A stretch of DNA of 64,000 bases, taken from Candidatus Eremiobacterota bacterium. GTDB lineage: Bacteria > Vulcanimicrobiota > CADAWZ01 > Ess09-12. This document shows, piece by piece, positions 41,989-50,396 of the stretch; within the stretch, counting starts at the first letter, position 1; every line of letters begins with the position of its first letter. The notes under the pieces are model-generated. The model searched no databases, had not been told where the DNA came from, and saw only the letters and a list, made by a program, of their open reading frames with translations. Made by a program: the position numbers and the translations under genes. Location of the stretch: the NCBI GenBank assembly GCA_031082125.1, contig JAVHLM010000001.1:523080-587079 (forward strand), written 5' to 3'.

Positions 41989-42765
41989 TCACGGGAATTT
42001 TTTCCGGTACTCCAGGGCGAAATGATAGGAGTGGAGGTCATCGATATCAACGGTGATCCCGGCGTCACACCCCCTGATGAGGGCGCATGCTCCTCCCATG
42101 ATCCTTTCCACACGGGCCACGATATCGTCGAGGCTGCAGCTCCCCAGCAGAAACTTCAGTATTATCTTCAGGCCGAGGATACGGGCCATGGCCAGGGGGC
42201 TTTTTCTCGCCCTGAATGCCTTGCCGATCTCATCGATTCTCCCAAGGCATGGGGCCACCTTGAGGCAGAACACCGAGCCGCCCGTATAGAGGCCCTCTTT
42301 CAGGCTGAGATAAGAGGGGACACCAGGCCTTATGGCGGGATCTATCTCGTCTTTGCTGAACACCGGATAGGTTACTACGGCGTGCTCCGGGGAGCGGGCC
42401 ACAAAGTCCCGCACGGCAGCGCCGTTGATGAAGGGGAGATCGGAGGTGCAGAAAAGCACGCGGGGAGCCTGGGAATAATGGGTGAGGGCCTTCCTGATGT
42501 TCTCGACACCGTCATGGTCAGCTTCAATAAAGGCATCGGCTGACCGGGCCTCGCAGGCTCCCTCAAGCTCCCCGGGAGCCACAAGTGCGACAGCCGACAC
42601 GACTCCCGACTCCTTCAGCGCTTCAATAGTCCCCTCCAGCAGAGTCCTTTCCCCGATACGGACCATTGCTTTTATGGCCGTGCCTGCCTCGGAGGCAAAA
42701 CCGCCCGAGATGAGGCCTCCGGCAGTTATGACGGCGGGAATAGGCTCCTTCGGGGCTCCGCTCAT
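41989..42765 (-). CDS. MobA-like nucleotidyltransferase
   Basis: The product is 258 residues with a Rossmann-like GT-A fold. It starts IPAVITAGGLISGGFASEAGTAIKAMV, a divergent version of the nucleotide-binding AGG-(x)n-R-x-K loop with an insertion and no Arg. VLFCTSDLPFI provides the metal-binding Asp, and FSKDEIDPAIRP and RARKSPLAMARILG follow. This pattern matches MobA-like NTP transferases of unknown specificity. ATG 42765 has GGAGGA 6 bases upstream; GTG 42771 touches it. The gap to the upstream DUF4185-like gene is 30 bases and to corA 86 bases. It may supply an activated sugar or cofactor. Confidence 0.72.
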   Translation of the reverse strand: MSGAPKEPIPAVITAGGLISGGFASEAGTAIKAMVRIGERTLLEGTIEALKESGVVSAVALVAPGELEGACEARSADAFIEADHDGVENIRKALTHYSQAPRVLFCTSDLPFINGAAVRDFVARSPEHAVVTYPVFSKDEIDPAIRPGVPSYLSLKEGLYTGGSVFCLKVAPCLGRIDEIGKAFRARKSPLAMARILGLKIILKFLLGSCSLDDIVARVERIMGGACALIRGCDAGITVDIDDLHSYHFALEYRKKFP

Positions 42766-42795
42766 GGCCACTCCTCCATGGTGCTCTCCGTGGAT

Positions 42796-43944
42796 TCACC
42801 GCGGCGCTATTTTTGCCTTTATCGCCTCGGGAAAGTAAACATAGGGCTCTGTGACATCCCTCTCAAGGGAGCCCGTATTCCTGCAGTAAGTGATGACAAG
42901 ATCGCCCGGTCCTTCGCTCAGCTCGGGGTGGGCTTTCGCGCCGTAAAGGAGGATCCCTTTTCCTTCCTCGGGGCAGCGGTACACCTCGCATGCTTCGCTC
43001 CAGGGCCCTTCGGGCTGGAAAGCGTGGCGGATCACTATGCGGGGGCCAAAGCTATCGGGCGTGTAAGTGGCGATAAAGCCTTCTACGCCCTTCACCTGGC
43101 TCACCGTCATCTCCGTCGCTCCCCCCTCGAAGAGCGTTGCAGGATTCTCCGGCTTCTTTTTCCATGAGTTGCGGCCCCCCTCGCTGCAGAGGTACTCGAA
43201 AGCTGATATCTCGAGATTCCTGAGCTTTGCCTCAGGGATGCGGGAGAGGACCACGAGACGCCTGAGGCCCCCGGGGGCGAAATCATCCTGAAGCCCGTAG
43301 ACGTAAAGATAGCCCGATTTTTTTGCGCAGGCGGTCCCGAAGTGAAGAGACTTTCCAAAGCTTGGGAGCACAGCCGTTTTCCAGCACCAGCGGAATGGAT
43401 CGTCACGGGGGTTTTCCACGGCGATGAGATCGTCGCCCTTCCAGTCAAATTGAAAGCCCGCAGGTGCATCGGGAATCGGCGCCAGGCGCTTGAAAAAAAG
43501 GTAGAGCATCCCCTCCGCCATGGCGCCGTCGCCGGGCCAGTACCATTCATCGGCTGCCGCCGGCACAAACCAGGCGCGGGGACGTCCTTCCATTTCCTTC
43601 CAGTCAAACCACATTTTCCTGTTTCTAACGCCACGCGGCTGAAGAGCGATGGTATTATTGATGAGCCTGTGATTCACTCTCCTCCCCCCGGTAATCTCCC
43701 CGATATAGGTATCCCCGAAAAACCAGAGCGATTTCGTGGAATCCAGAGGGATGCTGTAGGCGCCATCAGCGCCCGTCCATCCCCTGTCCTGCCTGAAAAG
43801 CGCGGAAAGTGCCGGGAAGGGCTCTCCTTTTGTGACCTCATAAGGGAATCCCCCCCCGGGGAGCGATCCTGAACTGCCGTATGAAGGGAGCGCCGTCACC
43901 AGGAAAAAACAGGCTGCCAGAATGGTAAAAAGCTTTTCTCTCAT
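42796..43944 (-). CDS. Secreted DUF4185-like propeller protein
   Basis: The product is 382 residues with a signal peptide (MREKLFTILAACFFLVTALPSYG). The domain begins FRQDRGWTGADGAYSIPLDSTKSLWFFGDTYIGEI, the WTGxDGxxSxxL...LWxFGDT pattern of DUF4185/DUF5005-type five-bladed propellers related to glycosidases of the GH43 superfamily. Repeated Trp/Tyr-rich blades follow (DEWYWPGDGAMAEGMLYLFF, YLYVYGLQDDF, FIATYTPDSFGPRIVIRHAF, DLVITYCRNTG). GGAG is 6 bases before ATG 43944; the longer open frame to 44004 is not used because the signal peptide starts here. It follows the radical SAM gene by 56 bases. Glycan binding or cleavage is likely but not shown. Confidence 0.75.
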   Translation of the reverse strand: MREKLFTILAACFFLVTALPSYGSSGSLPGGGFPYEVTKGEPFPALSALFRQDRGWTGADGAYSIPLDSTKSLWFFGDTYIGEITGGRRVNHRLINNTIALQPRGVRNRKMWFDWKEMEGRPRAWFVPAAADEWYWPGDGAMAEGMLYLFFKRLAPIPDAPAGFQFDWKGDDLIAVENPRDDPFRWCWKTAVLPSFGKSLHFGTACAKKSGYLYVYGLQDDFAPGGLRRLVVLSRIPEAKLRNLEISAFEYLCSEGGRNSWKKKPENPATLFEGGATEMTVSQVKGVEGFIATYTPDSFGPRIVIRHAFQPEGPWSEACEVYRCPEEGKGILLYGAKAHPELSEGPGDLVITYCRNTGSLERDVTEPYVYFPEAIKAKIAPR

Positions 43945-44000
43945 TGATGCTCCTCTCTTTCCATGCTTCCCGCTTCTTCCGGGATAGCATGCCTGCCATA

Positions 44001-45362
44001 TCAAAAAATGCCATAGGAGAGCAGGCGGGCCATTCTCCCCAGGCCCGCCATGGTGCCGGTGCAGCGCGCTGCCCGCGAAGCCGCTCTCCCGAACTTCTTG
44101 TAAAGAACGTTGAAGAGCAGGTAAGACGCCCAGAGGGAGCGGCGCCGCGGGAGCCTTGAGAGAATGCTCCCCGTCTCGTAAAATTTCCTGTATATCCAGA
44201 GGTAGCCTTCGGAAAGCTCCCGGGGGCTCATGCGGCGGGGCTGAAAGACCACCGAGGAGGTATTGTAGTGGGACCAGTCAAAATCCGTGATCCTCTTCTC
44301 CTCGACAAAACGCCTGAAAAGATCCGTTCCCGGGTAAGGCGTGAGGATATGGGCCGTCATGGTGGCCGCCTTCTGCTCCACGAGCCACCGGAGCGTGGTG
44401 CTGAAAACCTCAGGGCAGTCGGAGTCAAGGCCGAATACCATGCTCGCGTTGATCATAATCCCCCTGTCGTGAAGGCCCGCGATAAGCTTCTCAAAAAGGG
44501 CCCTGTCATTCTGGCCCTTCCTCACCGACTTCAGGGAATCGGGATTGATGCTCTCAAAACCGATAAAGAGGCTCCTGCAGCCTGACAGGGCCATCTCGTC
44601 AAGGAGATCGTCATGGTGGACGATATCGGCGGAGACCGCGGCGTTCCACCTGAGGCCCAGGGGTCTGAGAGCCTTTGCGAGTGCCATGGCGCGGATTGTA
44701 TCAGCGATGAAATTATCATCGATGAACATCACATGCTTTGTGGGGAGGCTCTCCACCTCTCTTATCACGCTCTCCAGGGGCCGCAGCAGCGTCCTCCCCC
44801 CCATATAGCCGCTTGAGTTGTAACAGAACTCGCATGAAAAGGGGCACCCCGCCGAGGTGCTCACAATGTTTGAATAAAGGTAGCGGGATGTGTCCACAAG
44901 GTCCCACCGGGGCAGGGGTATGTCGGGCACTTCCCCTCCCTCTCCGCGGCGGTAAAACCTCCTGAGTCCCCGGGATGCCGCGTCAGAGACGATCTTTTCC
45001 CATATGCCGTTCGCAGGGCCTATGCAGACGGAATCGGCGTGGGAGAGCACCTCCTCAGGGTTGGCGCTTGCATGTATTCCTCCCATCACGACAGGAACCC
45101 CGAGCTGCCGGTACCTGCCGGCGATCTCATAGGCGCGCCTGGAAGTGTCCACATTCACGGTGATGCCCACCAGGTCGGGCCTCATGTCAAAGGAGAGGGG
45201 CCTTGTGTTCTCATCATCAATAGCTATGGAGTGCTCCTTCGGCGTGAGGGCTGCCACGGTGAGAAGGGAAAGGGAGGGCGCCATGAGCCTTTTGAATTCG
45301 GAGTCCACAGGCCTCAGGCTCATCCTGGGCATGATAAGCTTTATGCGGAGGTTCTTCTTCAC
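44001..45362 (-). CDS. B12-binding-domain radical SAM enzyme
   Basis: The product is 453 residues: an N-terminal cobalamin-binding-type domain (~1-135: IKLIMPRMSLRP, PDLVGITVNVDTSRRAYEIAGRYR, VVMGGIHASANPEEVL), a radical SAM core with the cluster motif CPFSCEFCYNSSG and SAM-binding strands (HVMFIDDNFIADT, SLFIGFESINPDSL), and an α-helical C-terminus. The B12 domain lacks the DxHxxG histidine, so it may bind base-off cobalamin differently or not at all. The product is unknown; this class often methylates or rearranges lipids and natural products. The start is GTG 45362. The upstream deiminase-like gene ends 33 bases away. Confidence 0.9.
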   Translation of the reverse strand: MKKNLRIKLIMPRMSLRPVDSEFKRLMAPSLSLLTVAALTPKEHSIAIDDENTRPLSFDMRPDLVGITVNVDTSRRAYEIAGRYRQLGVPVVMGGIHASANPEEVLSHADSVCIGPANGIWEKIVSDAASRGLRRFYRRGEGGEVPDIPLPRWDLVDTSRYLYSNIVSTSAGCPFSCEFCYNSSGYMGGRTLLRPLESVIREVESLPTKHVMFIDDNFIADTIRAMALAKALRPLGLRWNAAVSADIVHHDDLLDEMALSGCRSLFIGFESINPDSLKSVRKGQNDRALFEKLIAGLHDRGIMINASMVFGLDSDCPEVFSTTLRWLVEQKAATMTAHILTPYPGTDLFRRFVEEKRITDFDWSHYNTSSVVFQPRRMSPRELSEGYLWIYRKFYETGSILSRLPRRRSLWASYLLFNVLYKKFGRAASRAARCTGTMAGLGRMARLLSYGIF

Positions 45363-45395
45363 TTTGCCGCCTGGAAATACTCTTTCCTGAAGGGG

Positions 45396-46997
45396 TTATG
45401 AGGGCCCCGGTATATCGGTCCTCTCAACTGGATAGGAAGAGCACCTGATGGCACCTTCCAGGATACTCACGGCAGCCATTTTGAGGGGAACGACCTCGTA
45501 ACCGTTACGGGTATAGGTATCAAGAGCTATTTTCTCGAGGGGCTCGCACCCATAGGTGGGAAGATAGACCTTCTTCACCTGCTTCCCGCTCTCATCGGTG
45601 TAATTCTCCTGTATGCTGTTATTGTAAGTGAGATAGGGCAGGCTCCAAGTGGTGCGCAGGCCAATCATGCAGGGTATGCGCTCCACCTCGTACCCCTTTT
45701 CCTTCAATTCCCTCGCCACATTGTCAAAATTGGCCTGGTGGGCATCGCTCCCGTTCACCTCGATGAGCTTTCCGATCAGATCGGTGCCGGGGGAAAAGCC
45801 GGCCTCTTTGGCCATCTCATTGTTTGCTTTCGCCTTTTCCTCTTCCGTGAGTGCCTGGAATGTCCTGATTGCCATGCCGGGGTCTCCCACGAGAAACTTC
45901 CTGTTTCCCACGGGGGTGACGGCCATGTCAATATGAAAAACCGGCTGCTCCTCCTTGAGGGGCGTTGACGGGTCATCCTGGCATATGACATAAACCTGGC
46001 GCTCAAACTCGCTTTCAAAGACCTCGGGGGCTATGGTGCGCCACATCTCCGCGAGGGTCACCTGGCCCGGCTTCTCCGGCACCCCTTCCAGCACCACATC
46101 CTTCCCGGTCCTGTTTTCATAGAACCGGATTATCTCGTCTTTCCACCGGGGAAGGACAAAGAGCTCCTTGAGGCGGTCAGTCGTGTGGACGACGGAATCC
46201 TGGCCCACGAAGATGAACTCCTCGTTGCTCAGCATGTTGCCGCCGTCAATGCGGAGTGAAGGGTGGGGCACCGCCGTGAGGTTGCTGTTTCCCTGGGCAA
46301 AGAGAGGCGTTATCTTTGCATCCTCGGGGCCGGGCCAGTAAGTCCTGTCCTGCATCAGAAGAGTCGTCGTGCCGTCGGGATTCGCCACGGGGATCATGGA
46401 GTCGCGGATCCATATGGAAAAGCCTTTCTGCGAGTGGGCGTTCACGATGTTCACCCTCCCGGGGTTCACCATGCCGCTCTCGGCGGCGGCCTGGCGGAGT
46501 GTCTTCTCCCCCTTTTCGTCGGCTGTCACCACAGTAAAGCGCGTTTCGGGGTGCATGTTCGCAAAGAGAGTCTTGTACACCCCAAGGAGCCCCTTTGCCG
46601 TCTTTTCCGGGAGGGGCCTGTCAAACTCCATATTCCCGAACTGGAGGGCCAGGTGCTTGATGCGGCCCGACGAGTCGGGGAAAAGGACACCTCCTATGCC
46701 GAAAAGGGCCCCGGTTTTTGTAAGACCTCCCTCGGCGGCAGCCAGGTCGCTCATCTTCTTGAGATAAGCCTCCTGGGAGGCCGTGAGCTTCCCCGCTGAC
46801 GCAAGGCCCTTGTTCTGAATCTGCGCGAGGAGCTCTCTCGAGAGATGCCGAGGTGGCGCCTGCTCCCCTCCCGTGGTCACCGTGTCCTGCATGAGAGACG
46901 GCTCCCCGTGGGTCGAAGGGGCCTTCCGGGGCTTTATCGATTCAGGGCTGTACTGGTAATTTCCTGATATCTGCAACGGTTCTCCCTCCTTGCTCAC
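45396..46997 (-). CDS. Peptidylarginine/agmatine-deiminase-like guanidino-group enzyme
   Basis: This 533-residue protein contains the catalytic set of the guanidino-group-modifying superfamily in the right order: WIRD (196-199), RIDGGN (249-254), FHIDM (His355, Asp357) and the nucleophile Cys519 in GAIRCSSYP. Length and order are closest to bacterial peptidylarginine deiminase/agmatine deiminase relatives, which turn an arginine-type guanidinium into citrulline-type urea. About 95 extra N-terminal residues are Pro/Ser-rich then helical, with no signal peptide. The start GTG overlaps the stop of the PQQ-propeller gene (GTGA), which indicates coupled translation. The substrate, free agmatine or protein arginine, is not known. 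Confidence 0.8.
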   Translation of the reverse strand: MSKEGEPLQISGNYQYSPESIKPRKAPSTHGEPSLMQDTVTTGGEQAPPRHLSRELLAQIQNKGLASAGKLTASQEAYLKKMSDLAAAEGGLTKTGALFGIGGVLFPDSSGRIKHLALQFGNMEFDRPLPEKTAKGLLGVYKTLFANMHPETRFTVVTADEKGEKTLRQAAAESGMVNPGRVNIVNAHSQKGFSIWIRDSMIPVANPDGTTTLLMQDRTYWPGPEDAKITPLFAQGNSNLTAVPHPSLRIDGGNMLSNEEFIFVGQDSVVHTTDRLKELFVLPRWKDEIIRFYENRTGKDVVLEGVPEKPGQVTLAEMWRTIAPEVFESEFERQVYVICQDDPSTPLKEEQPVFHIDMAVTPVGNRKFLVGDPGMAIRTFQALTEEEKAKANNEMAKEAGFSPGTDLIGKLIEVNGSDAHQANFDNVARELKEKGYEVERIPCMIGLRTTWSLPYLTYNNSIQENYTDESGKQVKKVYLPTYGCEPLEKIALDTYTRNGYEVVPLKMAAVSILEGAIRCSSYPVERTDIPGPS

Positions 46998-48271
46998 TGC
47001 TTGCGTGAGATTTTCACTCCGCCGATTATGACCGAGGTATCATCAATCTGGATTGACCGGGGGCCCCTTTCAGGCTCTTCGGCGAGAGACTCCTCCTGGA
47101 GCTCCACCGTTTTGAATGAATAGAGGTGCTCATCAAGGGCCGCCAGGTACACGCTTCCATCGGCTCCCACCACAGGGGGCTCGGAGAGCCTCACTTCGAA
47201 TTTCTCTTTCCAGAGAAGGCTCCCCTCGCTGTTGAGGGCGTAAAAATTGGTATCATAGCCGCTCACGTAGATTGTGCCGTCTTTACCCAGTGCCGGCGGC
47301 GCCTCGGCAAAATGCTCCATGGGGAACTCCCATTTCTTCTTCCCCTCCGGCGTGAGCGCCTGAATGGACTTGCCCGTAAAGGTGGCAAGGTAAAGAGTGC
47401 CGTCATCACCCTCGACGGGGGGCTTGCGCAGGGGCGATCCCGCCTTGTGGGACCACTTCTGGACTCCTTTCCCGTTGAAGGCGTACAGCTTCCCGTCCTC
47501 CGAGGGCACATAGGTGGTGCCATCCCTGCCTGCCGAAAGGGGGCCATTCACCTTTCCCGGGGACTTTTTCTTCCACATGAGGTTCCCGTCCCCGTCAAAA
47601 CGGTACAGCATGTCCTGGTCATCGACAAGGGAGACGGAGCCGTCTGCGGCCACTGCAGGCCTCGGCGAGCCGAAGAAATCCATCGGGGCGCTCCATTTCA
47701 GGGAGCCGTCAGCCCCATTGAGGGCATTGAGCTTCCGGTCCTGGGTGCACAGGAAGACCGTTCCGTCAGGGCCCACGGCAGGCGAGGACTGGATGGAGCT
47801 TTCAAAGGGGTGCATCCACCTGAGGGAGCCGTCAGGGGCGAAGCTCTTGAGCTGCTTGCCCTTGTCCCACAGATAGACGGAGCCGTCAGGGCCGCATATG
47901 GGCTTTGAGCATGTCCATGAGTCAAGCTTCTCCTCCCAGAGGAGGTCCCCCTTGCGGGTAAGACCGTAGAGATTCTTGCCGTCACAGGCATAAACCCTTT
48001 CGCCGTCAGGCGACACGGCGGGGGGCATGGAGAAGTCGTCCTTCGCTCTGAATTTCCACCTCACATGGACCGACTCCCCTTCAAAGAGGGCTTTTGAGAC
48101 CTTGCCCAGGTCGAGGGGCTTCGGAGGCTCTGCACCGCCGCCGGGGACAAAGCCGTCAGGGGCGGCGGCACAAGAGGCAGAGCCGTCAGAAGCCTGCGCT
48201 TGTGAAGGGGAAGCACCCGGCATCGGCGCGCCTGACTGTGACACCCGTGAGGGACGGGAATCTATCTTCAT
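46994..48271 (-). CDS. PQQ-like beta-propeller protein
   Basis: The product is 425 residues. The first ~60 residues are Pro/Ser/Gly/Ala-rich and disordered with no signal peptide. Seven to eight short propeller blades follow, with repeated PAVGPDGTVFL, PSEDGKLYAF, ALGKDGTIYVSG, VVGADGSVYLAALDEHLYSF and W-rich joints (LLWEEKL, LRWMHPF, LKWSAPM, QKWSHK, KKWEFPM, LLWKEKF). No quinone-enzyme active site is seen, so it is most likely a binding scaffold. The start was set at ATG 48271, 27 bases downstream of a good promoter; a frame open to 48433 would cover that promoter. Its stop overlaps the start of the deiminase-like gene. Confidence 0.8.
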   Translation of the reverse strand: MKIDSRPSRVSQSGAPMPGASPSQAQASDGSASCAAAPDGFVPGGGAEPPKPLDLGKVSKALFEGESVHVRWKFRAKDDFSMPPAVSPDGERVYACDGKNLYGLTRKGDLLWEEKLDSWTCSKPICGPDGSVYLWDKGKQLKSFAPDGSLRWMHPFESSIQSSPAVGPDGTVFLCTQDRKLNALNGADGSLKWSAPMDFFGSPRPAVAADGSVSLVDDQDMLYRFDGDGNLMWKKKSPGKVNGPLSAGRDGTTYVPSEDGKLYAFNGKGVQKWSHKAGSPLRKPPVEGDDGTLYLATFTGKSIQALTPEGKKKWEFPMEHFAEAPPALGKDGTIYVSGYDTNFYALNSEGSLLWKEKFEVRLSEPPVVGADGSVYLAALDEHLYSFKTVELQEESLAEEPERGPRSIQIDDTSVIIGGVKISRKQ

Positions 48272-48304
48272 AGGATTACTTCCAAGGGTATTATCTGCAG
48301 GGCA

Positions 48305-48313
48305 ATTATACCA
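48305..48313 (-). promoter_or_regulatory. Extended -10 promoter of the propeller/deiminase operon
   Basis: Reading the minus strand, TGGTATAAT gives a perfect -10 hexamer (TATAAT at 48310-48305) with the extended TG. There is no good -35, as is common for extended -10 promoters. Transcription would start near 48298, about 27 bases before ATG 48271. Confidence 0.55.
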
Positions 48314-48457
48314 TATTAGCGCTCCCAGGGGAAGTGATCCTGCAAGAAAAAGCTGATAATACTCACATGGAGCCGCTCCTCCTCCCGCAGAGGATAAGTC
48401 CGGAACTGCCGCGAAATAATTATCAAGTCCCATTTATTTCGCCATTACTGCTGCATA

Positions 48458-50356
48458 ATGACCCGAGAAAGCAAAATCAGTCTTACTGCCTTCATTATTC
48501 TCCTTGGATTCATTATTGCACTGGGTTTTTGCTACAGGGCCTCCACAAAGAGGTGCGGCTATCCCTTTGACACTTTTCTTTTCAGGCCTGATGGCAGGTT
48601 CAGCGACTTTGCCTCCGTCTATGATCCTGCAAGAAACTTCAGTCCCTACCTGGAACATGCCCCAAGCGCGAACAACGTCCTGTTCCCCTTTTCCTATCTG
48701 ATAATGTTTCTCTTCACCATGCTCAGCAGGAGACACTCCCTGATGCTGTTTCTTCTTCTCACCTCCCTCTCGATATTCTTTATAGTCCTGGTGAATATAA
48801 GATCCCGGGACCGGCTTGAGAGCTGCAAGAATGCCCTGATTATTACCTTCCTGTCATACCCCTTTCTCTTTACTTTCGACAGGGCAAATGTTGAGATTTT
48901 TGTGTTTATTGCTCTTTATCTTTTTTTCTATTACTATGAGGAAAGGAAGCTCTTTCTTCATGGATGCATTTTTCTCTCCCTGGCAATGGCAATGAAAGCC
49001 ATTCCTGCAGTCTTTCTCGTGCTGCTCGCTTCTGAGCGGAAATTCAAAGAAGCGCTCATCACGCTCATTGTCTTTCTTCTCATCACGGCAGCGACCTTCC
49101 AGGCCTTCAAGGGGGGCTTTATGGAGAATCTGCATATGATGATTCTCAATCAGAAAATCACCCTCGGGATTTATGCAATGGGCGACGAAGGCATCATATT
49201 CGGGAGCAGCATCTTTGGACTGATAAAAGTCCTGACAGCCGGGATATACCCCTGCCATCTATGGATGAAAGCTTATGTGCCCTTCGCAGTGATATTTTTT
49301 TGCATTGCCGTCCTTTATGTCCTTCTCGTCGAGAAGACCCTGTGGAAAAAAATATCTGTGCTCACGTTCCTGATGATTCTCCTTCCCCATTTCTCCGCAG
49401 ATTACCGGCTGCTCCATCTCTATATACCTCTCCTTTTCTTTATCAACAGCAGAGACTCTGACAAATATGACTGGCTCTACGCGGTGCTCTTCGGACTGCT
49501 TTTTATCCCGAAGAATTATCATCACTTCAACCTGCCGGGGGTCAGGCCTTTCGAGGTTCCGGGTATAGAGCCTTATGAGGCCGGCATCTCCATAATACTC
49601 AACCCTCTGCTCATGCTGGTGTTCTGCCTGGTCATCCTGGGATCGGGCCTTATGGAGGCCGATAAAAATGATATCCGGAAGCGATTCAATGGGTATTGCG
49701 CTTATGCAAGAAAATATGCCCTGGTACTTCTCACGGTGATTCTCGCCTCATCGCTGATGCTTGCTTTTGGCATTCGTGCATTGAGCAAAATAGCTGTCTC
49801 CCAGAGGGCATCCTACCTCCTCCCTGGAGTTCAGCAGGATTCTATGGCTCCAGTGTTTCACAGGGTTTTAAGTGATTATGACTTCAATCATGTGAAATGC
49901 CCGCCTGTTGCGCTGAACGACGGCTTCACCATTGAATTCCTGGTAAAGCCTGCAAGCTCTTCATGGAAAGGAGGAGTCATCCTCAGCAATGAGCCGGGAA
50001 CGACCGGCAAAGAAGGCATCACGATAGCAAAATACAAGGACAATAAGTACTATATGATTGCCGGAGGATGGACGAACTTCGTACTCTTTGAAATGCCCCA
50101 GGATCAATGGAACTATGTGGCAGTCACGATAAAGGACCGGTCACTGACCGTGTATGTGAACGGCGAGCAGCAAAGGATTGAAGAAACAGAGGCGGCGGTA
50201 AGAAACAGCACCACGCCTCTTGAGCTGGGAAACTGTTACACCGGTGACGAGCCTTTCATCGGCTTCATACGAGAAGTGAGAATCTCTGAAGGTATCATGG
50301 ACAGGGAAAGAATACACTCCAGCTGGCTCGTGGTAAAAAAGGCGCTGAATCGATGA
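48458..50356 (+). CDS. GT-C/GT87-like polytopic membrane protein with C-terminal LamG domain
   Basis: The product is 632 residues. Residues 1-~440 contain about ten or eleven membrane helices with the GT87 (DUF2029) look: a periplasmic loop FRPDGRFSDFASVYDPA, FDRANVEIFVF, AMAMKAIPAVFLVLL and PHFSADYRLLHLYIPLLFF. These glycosyltransferases use polyprenyl-phosphate sugars. Residues ~465-632 form an extracytoplasmic LamG domain (FTIEFLVKPASS, DQWNYVAVTIKDRSLTVYVNG, IGFIREVRISEGIMDRERI). The fusion suggests a sugar transferase with its own glycan-binding domain. The DNA is AT-richer than the neighbours in places. No clear ribosome-binding site precedes ATG 48458. It is divergent from the propeller operon. 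Confidence 0.75.
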   Translation: MTRESKISLTAFIILLGFIIALGFCYRASTKRCGYPFDTFLFRPDGRFSDFASVYDPARNFSPYLEHAPSANNVLFPFSYLIMFLFTMLSRRHSLMLFLLLTSLSIFFIVLVNIRSRDRLESCKNALIITFLSYPFLFTFDRANVEIFVFIALYLFFYYYEERKLFLHGCIFLSLAMAMKAIPAVFLVLLASERKFKEALITLIVFLLITAATFQAFKGGFMENLHMMILNQKITLGIYAMGDEGIIFGSSIFGLIKVLTAGIYPCHLWMKAYVPFAVIFFCIAVLYVLLVEKTLWKKISVLTFLMILLPHFSADYRLLHLYIPLLFFINSRDSDKYDWLYAVLFGLLFIPKNYHHFNLPGVRPFEVPGIEPYEAGISIILNPLLMLVFCLVILGSGLMEADKNDIRKRFNGYCAYARKYALVLLTVILASSLMLAFGIRALSKIAVSQRASYLLPGVQQDSMAPVFHRVLSDYDFNHVKCPPVALNDGFTIEFLVKPASSSWKGGVILSNEPGTTGKEGITIAKYKDNKYYMIAGGWTNFVLFEMPQDQWNYVAVTIKDRSLTVYVNGEQQRIEETEAAVRNSTTPLELGNCYTGDEPFIGFIREVRISEGIMDRERIHSSWLVVKKALNR

Positions 50357-50396
50357 CCTCTCCGCGTCAGGCTCTTCTCCATAGAAAAGCAATGAT

